From Jeotgalibaca sp052266715 (lineage in GTDB: Bacteria; Bacillota; Bacilli; Lactobacillales; Aerococcaceae), in assembly GCA_052266715.1 (NCBI GenBank), contig JBQPRB010000004.1: 64,000 nucleotides of DNA; one strand, given 5' to 3'. The notes beneath the pieces are model-generated. The model ran no database searches, had not been told where the DNA came from, and saw only the letters and a program-made list of their open reading frames with translations. Positions 42,251 through 51,863 of this stretch are shown one piece after another. Made by a program: the position numbers and the translations under genes. Every line of letters starts with the position of its first letter. Within the stretch, counting starts at the first letter, position 1.

Positions 42251-43434
42251 TGTTTTTGAATAACGAATACTTTTAAATAGTTACTTGTCGGACTTCCTGT
42301 TGCAGTTGCAAAGTCTTCCGGCAAACCGTACTCTTTTACAATAGAATAATCGATTCCTTTGTTCCGGAAGGCCTTCTCCAGGTCGCTCCGGAATTTTTTG
42401 CGTTTGTAAGTGGCAGCGTTACTTGAAAGGATGAATATTCCCTTATCAGCAGATATATCAATCAAGTCTTCAATCATAGTGCCATAATCTTTCAACACAG
42501 AGAAAGTACGTTTTTTTGTACGCGCAAAACTTGGCGGGTCCACAACGATGACATCAAAAGTCATGGCTTTTCGTTTTGCGTATTGGATGTAATCAAAAAC
42601 GTCCATAACATGGATTTTATGCTCAGCTGGATCCATGCCATTTATTTCAAATTGTTCACGGGTTTTTTCCAATGATCGATTAGCCACATCTACACTTGTC
42701 GTGTGGGATGCGCCACCCATCGCAGCAGCGACGGAAAAAGCGCCGGTATAACTGAAGGTATTTAAAACGGTTTTTCCCGGTGCGTATGTTTGCATTAAAT
42801 CGCGGCGCACATGACGTTGATCCAGGAAGATACCAGTCATCCATCCTTCATCCAAATATGTAGCATACAAAACATTATTTTCTCTTACATAATGTGGGGA
42901 AGGCGCTTTTTCACCATAAACAAAGCCGCTCGCTTTGGCGTCATCCTGTTGGTAACGACGTTTTTCATAAACCCCTTTTACAAACAGGAAGATTTCCTGG
43001 AAAGCTGAAATAATTTGTTCTTTATAATGGTAGATACCTTCACTGTACCAAGATATAACCGCAAAACCGGCATAATAATCAATAGATAATCCCGGGATGC
43101 CATCCCCTTCTGCGTTGAACAAACGGAACGCATCCGTGTCATCACTATCAAGTAATGCCTGGCGTTTTTTGAGCGCTTGATTAAATTGATTCAGGAAAAA
43201 AGCAGAATCAAAATCTGTCCCTTGTTCAAATGAATAAATCCAGCCTATTCCTTTGTTTTGTTTCGCCAAATAAGCTTCACCTAAAAATTGGCCCACAGGT
43301 GAAACAATCTGAACTTGTTCACCTTCGGTAAATTCTAATTCTTCTTCAAAGCTGATCGGTGATAATAGTGGATCACCTTTCTTGATATGGGGCACTGCTT
43401 TCTCTGAAACGGTAAGGATACGTTTTTTATCCAT
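42247..43434 (-). CDS. RlmI/RlmK-like SAM-dependent rRNA methyltransferase
   Basis: 395 residues from ATG 43434 (MDKKRILTVSEKAV), chosen because TAGGA is seven bases upstream. A PUA-type RNA-binding N-terminus, then the class I methyltransferase fold: VLNTFSYTGAFSVAAAMGGASH near residue 218 and DVIVVDPPSFARTK near residue 290 with the DPPSF catalytic motif of the family. RlmI makes m5C1962 of 23S rRNA; the exact site here is not certain. The 3' end overlaps the flavoprotein gene by four bases in convergent order. Confidence 0.9.
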   Translation of the reverse strand: MDKKRILTVSEKAVPHIKKGDPLLSPISFEEELEFTEGEQVQIVSPVGQFLGEAYLAKQNKGIGWIYSFEQGTDFDSAFFLNQFNQALKKRQALLDSDDTDAFRLFNAEGDGIPGLSIDYYAGFAVISWYSEGIYHYKEQIISAFQEIFLFVKGVYEKRRYQQDDAKASGFVYGEKAPSPHYVRENNVLYATYLDEGWMTGIFLDQRHVRRDLMQTYAPGKTVLNTFSYTGAFSVAAAMGGASHTTSVDVANRSLEKTREQFEINGMDPAEHKIHVMDVFDYIQYAKRKAMTFDVIVVDPPSFARTKKRTFSVLKDYGTMIEDLIDISADKGIFILSSNAATYKRKKFRSDLEKAFRNKGIDYSIVKEYGLPEDFATATGSPTSNYLKVFVIQKH

Positions 43435-43502
43435 GTTTATTCCTACTTTCATTTTTTTGTTCGAATAATGATTAAATTTCTCTTCATTTATACTGAATTC
43501 AT

Positions 43503-43531
43503 TTGACTATAAAAAACGGTATGCGTATAAT
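43503..43531 (+). promoter_or_regulatory. Promoter of the LTA synthase gene
   Basis: -35 TTGACT (43503-43508), 17-bp spacer, -10 TATAAT (43526-43531), a near-consensus sigma-A promoter about 100 bases before the TTG start. Confidence 0.85.
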
Positions 43532-43632
43532 ACGTATACGAATTTACATATATTTTACAATTAAACCTACAAATTTACATATCCAAATGAAAAGGATATC
43601 TTACCACGAAAACCCCTTAAGGAGGGATCTCT

Positions 43633-45810
43633 TTGTTTCAAAAAATAAAAGAGACCATACGAGAAAATTTTGGTTTCTTATCAATTGCCGTCGTTCTATT
43701 TTGGCTAAAAACATATCTCGCATACAATATTGAATTTTCATTAGGTGTGGAAGGCGTCTATCAACACTTCCTACTATTAATAAATCCTATTGCCAGTACC
43801 CTATTTATTTTTGGTTTATCGCTCTTTTTCTCAAATTCTAAAAGCCGTTATAGGGCTTTATTGGTACTATACTTCCTAAACTCACTCTTACTTTTTTCCA
43901 ATATCTTGTATTACCGTGAGTTTTCTGATTTCATCACCGTGAAGACGATTATGGGTTCTTCCGCCATGATGAATGGTTTAGGACCTGGTGTTTTCGAAAT
44001 GTTTTCATGGCATGATATTTTTTATTGGGTAGATTTCTTTGCTGTTACTTATCTCTACCGTAAAAAACGTTCCATACTGACCCAGGAACCGCAAATCAAG
44101 AAACGGCTGGCTGTTGGTACCTTGGTTACTGCCCTGTTAATATTTTTTGCCAATCTTAGCCTAGCGGAGATTGACCGACCACAACTCTTGACACGGACTT
44201 TTGACCGTAATTACATTGTAAAGTATTTGGGTGTTAATGTGTATACCCTCTATGATGGTGTACAAACAGCTAAAGCGAACTCTGTTCGCGCCAGCGCTGA
44301 TAGTTCTGATATGGCACCGGTACTGGATTATGTGGATTCACATTTTGCCAGTCCCAATCCTGATACTTTCGGTCAAGCTGAGGGACGTAATGTTGTTTAC
44401 ATTCATCTTGAAAGTATGCAACAGTTTTTGATTGATTTGGAAATGCGCGAAGAAAGTGGCGAAGTGAGTGCGGTAACGCCTTTCTTGAATGAACTCTATC
44501 ATAGCGCTGATTCATATAGTTTCTCTAACTTTTTCCACCAAACCGCTCAAGGTAAAACGAGCGATGCCGAACTTTTACTGGATAACTCCCTATTTGGGTT
44601 ACCACAAGGTTCTGCATTTACACAGCTTGGATCTGATAATACCTTCCAGGCCGGTCCACAAATCCTTAAAAGTTTAGGCTATTCGAGTGCCGTTTTCCAC
44701 GGTAACGTTGGTTCATTCTGGGACCGTGATAATGTTTATAAATCAATGGGTTATGATTATTTCTTCAGTTCTGAAACAAGTTATACACTGACTCCGGAAA
44801 ATTCGCTTGAATATGGCTTGAAGGATAAATTATTCTTCCAGGAATCCGTTCAATACTTGGAACAAATGGAACAACCTTTTTACTCAAAATTCATTACTGT
44901 TTCTAATCACTTCCCGTTCCCGGCAGACGAGATGAATACCGTATTCGACATTCCGGATACAAGTGACGACACCATCAACGGTTATTTCAATACTGTTCAT
45001 TATGCCGATGAGGCACTGGCTGAATTCTTCCAGTACATGAAGGACAGCGGCCTCTATGACAATACAGTTTTCGTGCTTTACGGCGATCATTTCGGAATTT
45101 CAAATTCGCGTAATCGGACCCTAGCACCCCTTATTGGCAGAAATCCAAATCTGTGGGGTGATTATCATAATGCCATGGTTCAACGCGTGCCATTCATTGT
45201 CCATGTTCCAGGAATTGGAACTGGCGGCATCAATGATACTTATGGCGGTCAAGTGGATGTCTTGCCAACAGTCTTGCATTTGTTGGGCATCGATACAAAA
45301 TCTCATATCCAGGTCGGTCAAGATTTATTGTCAAAAGAACGCGACGACGTAGTTGTGTTCAGAAATGGCAATGTTATTACACCTGAGTATGTTAGCCTCG
45401 GTACAAATGTATATGAAACTGTTACAGGTAGAAATATTTTTGTTGATGAAGAATTAACACCAGAACTGTATAACGAAATTGCAGCAATCCGGGAAGCCGG
45501 TCAACAGCAACTTTATATTTCCGATCAAATTTTAAATGGCGATTTATTACGTTTTTACACCCCCGCTAACTTTGAACGCGTGGATAAGAGTCAGATTAGT
45601 TATCTCAATTCACCAGCTCAACTACAAGCAGATTTAGCTGAAATGGGCATTAAAAGTACTTCTTTGATTTCTGAAAAGGATAATGTTTCGACCGTGCCGC
45701 TTTATCAAACGGATGCACCGGAGTTACCGGGCAACCAACTCGTTGATGAGCCTCTGGCGGAGTCCCGTGAAAATGAAGCAGCAGCTGAAGATACAAAACA
45801 ACAAAACTAA
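43633..45810 (+). CDS. LtaS-family lipoteichoic acid synthase (sulfatase family)
   Basis: 725 residues. The start codon is TTG; AAGGAGGG lies seven bases upstream and no other start is as good. Five N-terminal membrane helices (about 15-170) anchor an extracellular sulfatase domain (about 240-570). The catalytic threonine is T309 in GKTSDAELLLDNSLFG, the metal- and glycerol-phosphate-binding segments HLESMQQFLIDLE, YGDHFGISN and SNHFPFP follow. It builds polyglycerolphosphate lipoteichoic acid from phosphatidylglycerol, or primes it; LtaS versus LtaP cannot be told apart from here. A polar C-terminal tail of about 40 residues is extra. Works with dgkB, which recycles the released diacylglycerol. 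Confidence 0.92.
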   Translation: MFQKIKETIRENFGFLSIAVVLFWLKTYLAYNIEFSLGVEGVYQHFLLLINPIASTLFIFGLSLFFSNSKSRYRALLVLYFLNSLLLFSNILYYREFSDFITVKTIMGSSAMMNGLGPGVFEMFSWHDIFYWVDFFAVTYLYRKKRSILTQEPQIKKRLAVGTLVTALLIFFANLSLAEIDRPQLLTRTFDRNYIVKYLGVNVYTLYDGVQTAKANSVRASADSSDMAPVLDYVDSHFASPNPDTFGQAEGRNVVYIHLESMQQFLIDLEMREESGEVSAVTPFLNELYHSADSYSFSNFFHQTAQGKTSDAELLLDNSLFGLPQGSAFTQLGSDNTFQAGPQILKSLGYSSAVFHGNVGSFWDRDNVYKSMGYDYFFSSETSYTLTPENSLEYGLKDKLFFQESVQYLEQMEQPFYSKFITVSNHFPFPADEMNTVFDIPDTSDDTINGYFNTVHYADEALAEFFQYMKDSGLYDNTVFVLYGDHFGISNSRNRTLAPLIGRNPNLWGDYHNAMVQRVPFIVHVPGIGTGGINDTYGGQVDVLPTVLHLLGIDTKSHIQVGQDLLSKERDDVVVFRNGNVITPEYVSLGTNVYETVTGRNIFVDEELTPELYNEIAAIREAGQQQLYISDQILNGDLLRFYTPANFERVDKSQISYLNSPAQLQADLAEMGIKSTSLISEKDNVSTVPLYQTDAPELPGNQLVDEPLAESRENEAAAEDTKQQN

Positions 45811-45857
45811 AAAAAGTGACTTGCTTAGGATTTTTCCGCCGCAAGTCACTTTTTTAG
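45809..45857. terminator. Bidirectional terminator between ltaS and the two-component operon
   Basis: AAAAAGTGACTTGC / GCAAGTCACTTTTT perfect 14-bp stem with an A/T-run on both sides. Confidence 0.92.
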
Positions 45858-45858
45858 T

Positions 45859-47268
45859 TTAGTCATTTTTATTCGGCAATTTGATGGTGAAAACTGTGCC
45901 AATCCCCAGTTCACTCTCAACCGTAATTTCTCCCTCATGATTATCAACCAAAGATTTCACAATTGCCAAACCTATCCCCGATTCACCATATTTATTATTT
46001 TTACGGGATTGATCAGCTTTATAAAACCTTTCCCAGATAGCGGGAATTTCTTCTTTTGCCATACCCATTCCAGTATCGCTCACTTTGATGATTGTGCAGT
46101 CATATCCAGCGTTGGCTGTCAGGCTAATCTCACCATTTTCGGTAAATTGAATGGCATTGTTCGTTAAATTCACAACAATTTGAATAAAACGATCGTAATC
46201 TGCATAGACGGTTAAGGTCGCAGAGGAGACTGAAACATGGATTGTGTTCCCTTTGGTAGCTGCTTTAGCTGAGAGTTGGTCCTTGATGGCTTTTAGTGTT
46301 TCCAGACATGGAATCTGTTGCTTCACCAACATCACTTGTTCAGAACGTATTTTTTCATAATCCAAATTCTCGTTTACCATTCGAATCATTCGACGGCTCT
46401 CATTGTGCATAATTTCGATACTGCGTTTGCGGCTATGCTCCGGAATCATATCATGCTCCCAGCCTTCAAGAATGCCGTTTATCGTTGTCAGGGGCGTCCG
46501 CATCTCATGCGCGACATCCATCATAAATTGGCGGCGTAGATTTTCCTGTCGCTCTATTTCGATTTGTGAAGCTTTCAAGGAATCAACCATGGTGTTAAAG
46601 TCACCTGATAAAGAATCGAATTCATCACGGCCAAAATCATCCAGATGAATCTCGAAATTACCTTGCGTGATTTCCTTGGTTGCTCTTCGCATCCGGATAA
46701 TACGTCTGGATAAATAATTAGCAAACCCGATACTGAACAAGATTGCAATTGCTCCCGATAAAAGAATGGCCCATTGGATTCCTTGACGGACATTTGTAAT
46801 ATCCTTTTGAATACCGCTGATTGGAGAAGCCACGGCGACAAATCCAGAAAACTCACCCGTGATTGATTTAAATAAAGGCAAATATACTGTCACAATTGAC
46901 ATGTCTTCATTCATGAAACCCCGATCCCGTTCTGACAGAGAAATACGTTCGCCTTTTTGTAGCCTCAGCAATTCCTCTTCGCCTAATCCACTGGAATAGT
47001 TTCTTTCTCCCACTGGATAAATTAATTCATCTTTACTATTGTACATTGCCAGAATAACATCTTGATTCGAAATCATATCAATGCCATTTTCGACTTCCCT
47101 TAGTGTCATATTTTCATCAATAACCGCTTCAGCATAACCAAAAAGTTGTTCTTCTTTTTCTTCGTAAATGTTCGTTACTAAAAAACGCACAAATATCATA
47201 CCAGCGGTCAGAATGGTAACCAGTATAACCAGAAAAAAAGCCAGCATCTGTTTATATAGATATTTCAC
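45859..47268 (-). CDS. Sensor histidine kinase (HAMP, extracellular loop)
   Basis: 469 residues; start GTG, in a GTGA overlap with the response regulator stop. Helix 1 (about 8-30), an extracellular sensor (about 31-164), helix 2 (about 165-187), HAMP, then a kinase core with H254 in DVAHEMRTPLTTINGILEGW and the N-, G1- and G2-boxes (VNLTNNAIQF, VSDTGMGMAKEE, GIGLAIVKSL). It phosphorylates the OmpR-type partner encoded upstream. The ligand is unknown; the region is not close to known wall-stress genes except ltaS. Confidence 0.95.
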   Translation of the reverse strand: MKYLYKQMLAFFLVILVTILTAGMIFVRFLVTNIYEEKEEQLFGYAEAVIDENMTLREVENGIDMISNQDVILAMYNSKDELIYPVGERNYSSGLGEEELLRLQKGERISLSERDRGFMNEDMSIVTVYLPLFKSITGEFSGFVAVASPISGIQKDITNVRQGIQWAILLSGAIAILFSIGFANYLSRRIIRMRRATKEITQGNFEIHLDDFGRDEFDSLSGDFNTMVDSLKASQIEIERQENLRRQFMMDVAHEMRTPLTTINGILEGWEHDMIPEHSRKRSIEIMHNESRRMIRMVNENLDYEKIRSEQVMLVKQQIPCLETLKAIKDQLSAKAATKGNTIHVSVSSATLTVYADYDRFIQIVVNLTNNAIQFTENGEISLTANAGYDCTIIKVSDTGMGMAKEEIPAIWERFYKADQSRKNNKYGESGIGLAIVKSLVDNHEGEITVESELGIGTVFTIKLPNKND

Positions 47269-47993
47269 TGTTTTTTCTCCTCTTGGCTGGAGAGGTTATC
47301 GTCAAATTTATAACCTACGCCCCAAACAGTATGAATAACTTGTGGTCCGACGGCTTCTATTTTTTGCCGTAGTTTTTTTATGTGCGCATCGATGGTGCGC
47401 TCATCGCCAAAAAACGGATCTTCCCAGATACTGGTCAACAAGTGGTCTCTGGAAAATACTTGACGTGGATGGCCGGCCAATAAAGCAAATATTTCAAACT
47501 CTTTAGGAGTCAAACTTTCTATTTCATTTCCATTGTAAAAAGCCTCGCGTGTACGCGTGCTGATTTTGATATGACCCGTATGAATATCAAAACGCTCGTC
47601 TCCTTGAGAATCCAAAGAACTACCCAATCGCGAACGACGATAAAGGGCTTTGATTCGTGCCATCAGGGTCAAGGGACTGAATGGCTTTGTCACATATTCA
47701 TCCGCTCCAATTTCCAGACCGATTACTTGGTCACTTTCAGAATCACGAGCCGTTAGCATAATAATAGGCACATGCATAGAAATTTTTCGAATTTCACGAC
47801 AAACTTGCATACCATCCATACTTGGTAGATTCAAATCGAGAATAATCATATCCCAATAATCTTTAGAGGCCAGAAAAAGATCCAACCCTTCTTTTCCATC
47901 CCCACTGAATGCAGGTTTCCAATTCTCTTTTTCAAAAAACATACTCATCATTTCGCAGACTGATTCATTATCTTCAATCATCAGTATCTTCAT
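47265..47993 (-). CDS. OmpR/PhoB-family response regulator
   Basis: 242 residues from ATG 47993, chosen because GGAAGG lies seven bases upstream; the frame is open nine codons further. Receiver domain with acidic pair ED at 7-8, phosphorylation site D53 in MIILDLNLPSMDG and K103-type TKPF; C-terminal winged helix (ERTIDAHIKKLRQKIE, VIHTVWGVGYKF). Transcription factor, cytoplasmic, paired with the kinase behind it. Confidence 0.96.
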   Translation of the reverse strand: MKILMIEDNESVCEMMSMFFEKENWKPAFSGDGKEGLDLFLASKDYWDMIILDLNLPSMDGMQVCREIRKISMHVPIIMLTARDSESDQVIGLEIGADEYVTKPFSPLTLMARIKALYRRSRLGSSLDSQGDERFDIHTGHIKISTRTREAFYNGNEIESLTPKEFEIFALLAGHPRQVFSRDHLLTSIWEDPFFGDERTIDAHIKKLRQKIEAVGPQVIHTVWGVGYKFDDNLSSQEEKKQ

Positions 47994-48152
47994 GGTGGCA
48001 CCTTCCTTCTTCACTTCCATGGGTATTTTTATTTAATTGTGACCATTTTATGTCATAATAGCAAATTATTTTGAATTTATTATGAATTTTATTAATGAAA
48101 AAAAAGCTTTTTCACTTTTTTTGCTTATATATATATAGAAAGGAGAGATAGC

Positions 48153-48539
48153 ATGAATCAAGTATCTTTGATAGGACGTCTTGTCCGGAATGTTGAGCTA
48201 CAGGAAATTGGTCACGGCAGCATTGTGTGTAACAATACCCTTGCCGTCAAAAATCCACGTAAAAGTGAAAATGGCCAAGTGATTGCCGACTTCATCCCTG
48301 TTGTATTCTGGGACAAAACAGCACTGTTACTGCGCGATTATTGTGCCAAAGGAAATCAACTCGGCGTCACCGGTCGAATGGTTTCCCGTTCATACGTAAA
48401 CAAACAAGACCAAACTGTTTACGTAGTCGAAATGTTGGTCGAAGATTTATATTTCATGGAAGCCAAAAAAACGGTCGAAAACGTGACAAACTCGCCCCTT
48501 GTCACAAACTCTGCCGAACCCGCCGACATGCCCTTTTAG
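48153..48539 (+). CDS. ssb: Single-stranded DNA-binding protein, short form
   Basis: 128 residues. The OB fold (NQVSLIGRLVRNVELQEIG, CNNTLAVKNP, ADFIPVVFWDKTALLLRDY, GVTGRMVSRSYVNKQDQTVY, VVEMLVEDLYFM) is followed by a short linker and the tip ADMPF, the usual acidic end that docks partner proteins. The replication SsbA normally has a longer glycine-rich tail, so this is a second, SsbB-like copy, perhaps for transformation or plasmid DNA. AAAGGAGAGATAGC precedes the ATG, after a TATATATATATA tract. Confidence 0.88.
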   Translation: MNQVSLIGRLVRNVELQEIGHGSIVCNNTLAVKNPRKSENGQVIADFIPVVFWDKTALLLRDYCAKGNQLGVTGRMVSRSYVNKQDQTVYVVEMLVEDLYFMEAKKTVENVTNSPLVTNSAEPADMPF

Positions 48540-48638
48540 CTTTCCAGTACTATTCCGTTTCTTTATCATCCTCCTAGCAAGTGAACCAAATATATTCAAT
48601 CTGTGTGTCCAAACCTCCTTTCAATACAACAGGGCATA

Positions 48639-48675
48639 CAAAAACGAGTCGGTTACCTCACCGACTCGTTTTATT
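48639..48675. terminator. Terminator of the rapZ-yvcK-whiA operon
   Basis: AAAACGAGTCGGT / ACCGACTCGTTTT 13-bp perfect stem with loop TACCTC. Also positioned to stop ssb transcription from the other side. Confidence 0.92.
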
Positions 48676-48680
48676 ATGTA

Positions 48681-49622
48681 TTAAATCATGACTTCTTTAT
48701 TTCTGAGTTTATCCGCGTATTCATTAATTTTACGGATACGATGGTTGATTCCTGATTTGGATATTACTCCACTCGGAACCATTTCGCCAAGTTCCTTCAA
48801 GCTCACATCAGGATTTTCCAGTCTTAAGAGCGCAATTTCTTGCAGCTTTCCAGGCAATTTATCAAGACCTACCGTTTGTTCGATAAATTCGATGTTTTGA
48901 ATTTGTTTAGATGCCGCATCGATGGTTTTATTCATATTTGCATTTTCACAATTCACCAAACGGTTAACTGAATTCCGCATATCACGAATTATCCGGACAT
49001 CCTCGAATTTCATCATGGCGTTATGCGCCCCGACCATCGCCAAGAAATCTGCTATCTTTTCGGCTTCCTTCAAATACGTGATAAATCCATTTCGACGATC
49101 AATGGTTCGTGCATTTAAATCGAAATGGTTCATCATTTCGCATATGTCTTTATTGTGATCCTCATAGTTAGAATAAATCTCTAAATGATAGCGGCTTGTT
49201 TCCGGACTATTCACAGAACCACCTGCCAGAAAAGCACCACGCAAATAAGAGCGTTCTTTTTGCTCATTATTTATGATTTCTTCAGAAACCTTTGTGGTAA
49301 AGGATAGACCGTCAAAAATATCTAAATCCTTTAGCAGTTCCTGGACATTTTGTTTTAAGCGAACGATGTAAATATTATTTTTCTTTAGTTTCATCTTCCG
49401 GCGAACCAATAGTTCCCCTTCCACACGATAGTGGTCTTTTAGTAAAGAGTACATTCGTCTGGCTATTGCCGCATTCTCAGACTGAATATTCAAAATCATT
49501 TTCTGATTATAGATACTTACTGAACCACTCATCCGAATTAAGGCTGTTAATTCTGCCTTGGCATGTTCACGGTGGACTTCTAACTGGGTCAATTCTTTTT
49601 TGACATCAGAAGCATATGACAT
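48681..49622 (-). CDS. whiA: DNA-binding protein WhiA
   Basis: 313 residues. SYASDVKKELTQLEVHREHAKAEL at the N-terminus, the two LAGLIDADG-like domains (LRGAFLAGGSVNSPETSRYH), and the C-terminal helix-turn-helix (LLRLENPDVSLKELGEMVP, then SGVISKSGINHRIRKINE). WhiA acts in the cell division/metabolism of Gram-positives; in Bacillus it binds near many genes. AAAGGAGGATGTTTC precedes the ATG. Third gene of rapZ-yvcK-whiA, as in other Firmicutes. Confidence 0.97.
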   Translation of the reverse strand: MSYASDVKKELTQLEVHREHAKAELTALIRMSGSVSIYNQKMILNIQSENAAIARRMYSLLKDHYRVEGELLVRRKMKLKKNNIYIVRLKQNVQELLKDLDIFDGLSFTTKVSEEIINNEQKERSYLRGAFLAGGSVNSPETSRYHLEIYSNYEDHNKDICEMMNHFDLNARTIDRRNGFITYLKEAEKIADFLAMVGAHNAMMKFEDVRIIRDMRNSVNRLVNCENANMNKTIDAASKQIQNIEFIEQTVGLDKLPGKLQEIALLRLENPDVSLKELGEMVPSGVISKSGINHRIRKINEYADKLRNKEVMI

Positions 49623-49656
49623 GAAACATCCTCCTTTCTTCTGATGAGCGTATTTT

Positions 49657-50664
49657 TTAATTTTGTGAGGGCATACTAGAACTTAAATTCATGATTTCGC
49701 GGGCCACTTTATCACCATCATGGTACACGCCGCCTTCTTTTAAGTTAAGAAAATCGGCAGAAATAACCCGGCAACTTTCCTCTCGCAATGCTTTAAAGTC
49801 GTGGGTAACCTGCAGTAAGTATTCCTCATCTGCTTGCTGATTTAATACAGCGTCGGGAACGCGTTCTGTATTCACCAAAACAGTATTGATGAAAGATTTC
49901 CCAAGATGTTTATGGAGTACTTTAACGTGATCAGCATCAGAAAAGTTTTCTGTCTCTCCGAGCTGGGTCATAATGTTACAAATATATACAATTTCAGCCG
50001 TTGAATTCAAGACAGCCTGTCCCAAATCTTTAATCATTAAGTTAGGTAAAATACTGGTATAGAGGCTACCAGGACCAATCAAGATTATATCTGCTTCTTC
50101 AATACTTTTAATAACATCTCTTGCAGCGTGTGCTTCCTGGGTCTCATCTAAAGGTTTCACATAGACATAATCGATTGGTTTTCGATTTCTGCCAATTACG
50201 GATTCACCTTTGGCGGAAGTGCCATCTTCATACTGTGCGTATAGTGTCAGTGGCTCTTCTGCCGCTGCATAAATTCTGCCTTTTACATGCATCATCACCG
50301 ACAATAAGCGAACTGCATCAAAAACATTGCCCTTCATTTCAGCCAAAGCAGCGATGATCAAGTTTCCAATCGCATGCCCTGAGAAGAAGTCATCATTTGA
50401 GTCAAAACGATACTGGAAGATGTCTTTGTAAATATCCGGTGCATCTGATAAAGCAATCATACAGTTACGAATATCACCAGGCGGGATAATGTTGACGTAA
50501 TCTCGAATCACCCCACTACTTCCGCCATCATCCGCCACTGTTACAATAGCAGTCAAATCAACATTATATTGTTTAAGGTTTTTCAAAATAACCGGCAAAC
50601 CGGTCCCACCACCGATAACAACGATTTTCTTTTGCCGTTTTTTTGTTTTTGTGTTTGTACTCAT
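49657..50664 (-). CDS. yvcK: YvcK (GlmR) family, UDP-sugar-binding regulator of wall precursor flux
   Basis: 335 residues. N-terminal VVIGGGTGLPVILKNLKQY, VTVADDGGSSGVIRDY, PPGDIRNCMIALS and the IGPGSLYTSILPNL segment define the CofD-like/YvcK family; members bind UDP-GlcNAc and activate glucosamine-6-phosphate synthase in Bacillus. Overlaps rapZ by four bases (ATGA). The pair links wall sugar supply to growth. Confidence 0.96.
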   Translation of the reverse strand: MSTNTKTKKRQKKIVVIGGGTGLPVILKNLKQYNVDLTAIVTVADDGGSSGVIRDYVNIIPPGDIRNCMIALSDAPDIYKDIFQYRFDSNDDFFSGHAIGNLIIAALAEMKGNVFDAVRLLSVMMHVKGRIYAAAEEPLTLYAQYEDGTSAKGESVIGRNRKPIDYVYVKPLDETQEAHAARDVIKSIEEADIILIGPGSLYTSILPNLMIKDLGQAVLNSTAEIVYICNIMTQLGETENFSDADHVKVLHKHLGKSFINTVLVNTERVPDAVLNQQADEEYLLQVTHDFKALREESCRVISADFLNLKEGGVYHDGDKVAREIMNLSSSMPSQN

Positions 50665-51551
50665 GAGCGATTGACCGTCTCTTTCCGTTTATCCTTATCT
50701 CGATGGGAGATATTCACTGGATAACCATCATTTTTCAAATGAGCAGCGACACGTTCAGACAATGCGACTGAACGGTGTTGTCCACCGGTACATCCGATTG
50801 CGATTGTCAAGCTGGATTTCCCTTCACGCTTATATCCCGGCGTAATAGTATCCAGTAAATCAATAAACTTGCGATAAAAAGCTTCAGTTTCAGGTTGTTG
50901 CATCACGTAATCATAAACGGGTTTATCCAATCCCGTCAAAGGTCGTAATTCATCAATATAGTGTGGGTTCGGCAAGAACCGCACATCCATGATAATATCC
51001 GCATCAATAGGTGCACTATATTTAAATCCGAAAGATACCACTTCAATATGGAAGAGTTGTTGCTCCTCGTTTTGGAATCGTTCCAGGATTAATTCGCGAA
51101 GTTGGCGCGGTGTTGTTCGACTGGTGTCCACAACCCATTGGGCACGACTGCGTATATTCGCCAATAATTCCCGTTCTTTCTGGATCCCTTCCATGACCGT
51201 TCCGGATTCTTGGGATAGTGGATGATTCCGGCGCGTTTCTTTGTAACGTGAAACAAGTGCATCGTCGGAAGCATCCAGGTAAATCGTCTTCGTTGTCACA
51301 AACGAGGTATTATCCAGATTGCCTATTCCCGATAAAATCTCATCAAAGAATGCCCTGGACCGCAAATCAATGACTAAACAGACTTTTGTAATTTTGCCAG
51401 ACTCTTTTACCAGCTCCCAAAATTTTGGCAGCAAACTCGGTGGCATATTATCAACACAGAAATACCCCAAATCCTCAAACGTTTGTAAAACAACAGTTTT
51501 CCCAGCACCACTCATGCCTGTAATAATTACAAGTTCTAATGTATCAGCCAT
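50661..51551 (-). CDS. rapZ: RapZ family nucleotide-binding / RNase adapter protein
   Basis: 296 residues from the ATG at 51551 (MADTLELVIITGMSGAGK), chosen because AAAGGGGGGG lies about eight bases upstream; the open frame upstream is not coding. P-loop GMSGAGKT, the DLGYFCVDNMP segment, and the C-terminal GCTGGQHRSVALSERVA motif are typical of YvcJ/RapZ. In Gram-negatives RapZ guides RNase E to glmZ; here it likely binds nucleotides and UDP sugars, in line with its neighbour yvcK. Confidence 0.96.
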   Translation of the reverse strand: MADTLELVIITGMSGAGKTVVLQTFEDLGYFCVDNMPPSLLPKFWELVKESGKITKVCLVIDLRSRAFFDEILSGIGNLDNTSFVTTKTIYLDASDDALVSRYKETRRNHPLSQESGTVMEGIQKERELLANIRSRAQWVVDTSRTTPRQLRELILERFQNEEQQLFHIEVVSFGFKYSAPIDADIIMDVRFLPNPHYIDELRPLTGLDKPVYDYVMQQPETEAFYRKFIDLLDTITPGYKREGKSSLTIAIGCTGGQHRSVALSERVAAHLKNDGYPVNISHRDKDKRKETVNRS

Positions 51552-51582
51552 ATATGCGCCCCCCCTTTTATATATTCGACTT

Positions 51583-51612
51583 ATTATAACATGCCGGGCG
51601 TATCGAATACAA
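51583..51612 (-). promoter_or_regulatory. Promoter of rapZ-yvcK-whiA
   Basis: -35 TTGTAT (51607-51612), 18-bp spacer, extended -10 TGTTATAAT (TATAAT 51583-51588), about 30 bases before the rapZ ATG. Confidence 0.75.
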
Positions 51613-51619
51613 GCTACTA

Positions 51620-51750
51620 AAGAAAGCGCACACGCATAGAGTTCTTTGTCCAAATATGTAAACCGAGTAACTATATTGATAACCGTTTTAAAATTATGTT
51701 ATAGCAGAGGAATGTTTTTTATAATTTTGCGAGAACCTAACTGTAACAAG
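51620..51750. other. Intergenic region before opuC, no gene seen
   Basis: AT-rich, with no frame that looks coding and no hairpin with a T run. It separates the divergent rapZ and opuC promoters. Confidence 0.5.
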
Positions 51751-51751
51751 A

Positions 51752-51816
51752 TTGGAAGCGCCTATCTCTACTCTATTTCCAACCTGTTATTTTGCAATCT
51801 CACATTATAATTGCAA
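51752..51816 (+). promoter_or_regulatory. Promoter region of opuC with two inverted repeats
   Basis: TTGCAAT (51792-51798) and ATTGCAA (51810-51816) flank and include a TATAAT (51806-51811). Further up TTGGAA (51752-51757) pairs with TTCCAA (51777-51782). The repeats sit where a repressor of the osmoprotectant operon would bind. The -35 is poor, as expected for a regulated promoter. Confidence 0.45.
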
Positions 51817-51863
51817 TACTAATAAAAGCGAATTGTTCAAAATAAAATTACAGGGGGATACAT

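Noticed and set aside
51552..51653. 34-codon upstream extension of RapZ
   Set aside because: The rapZ promoter (51583-51612) lies inside it, and AAAGGGGGGG defines the ATG at 51551.
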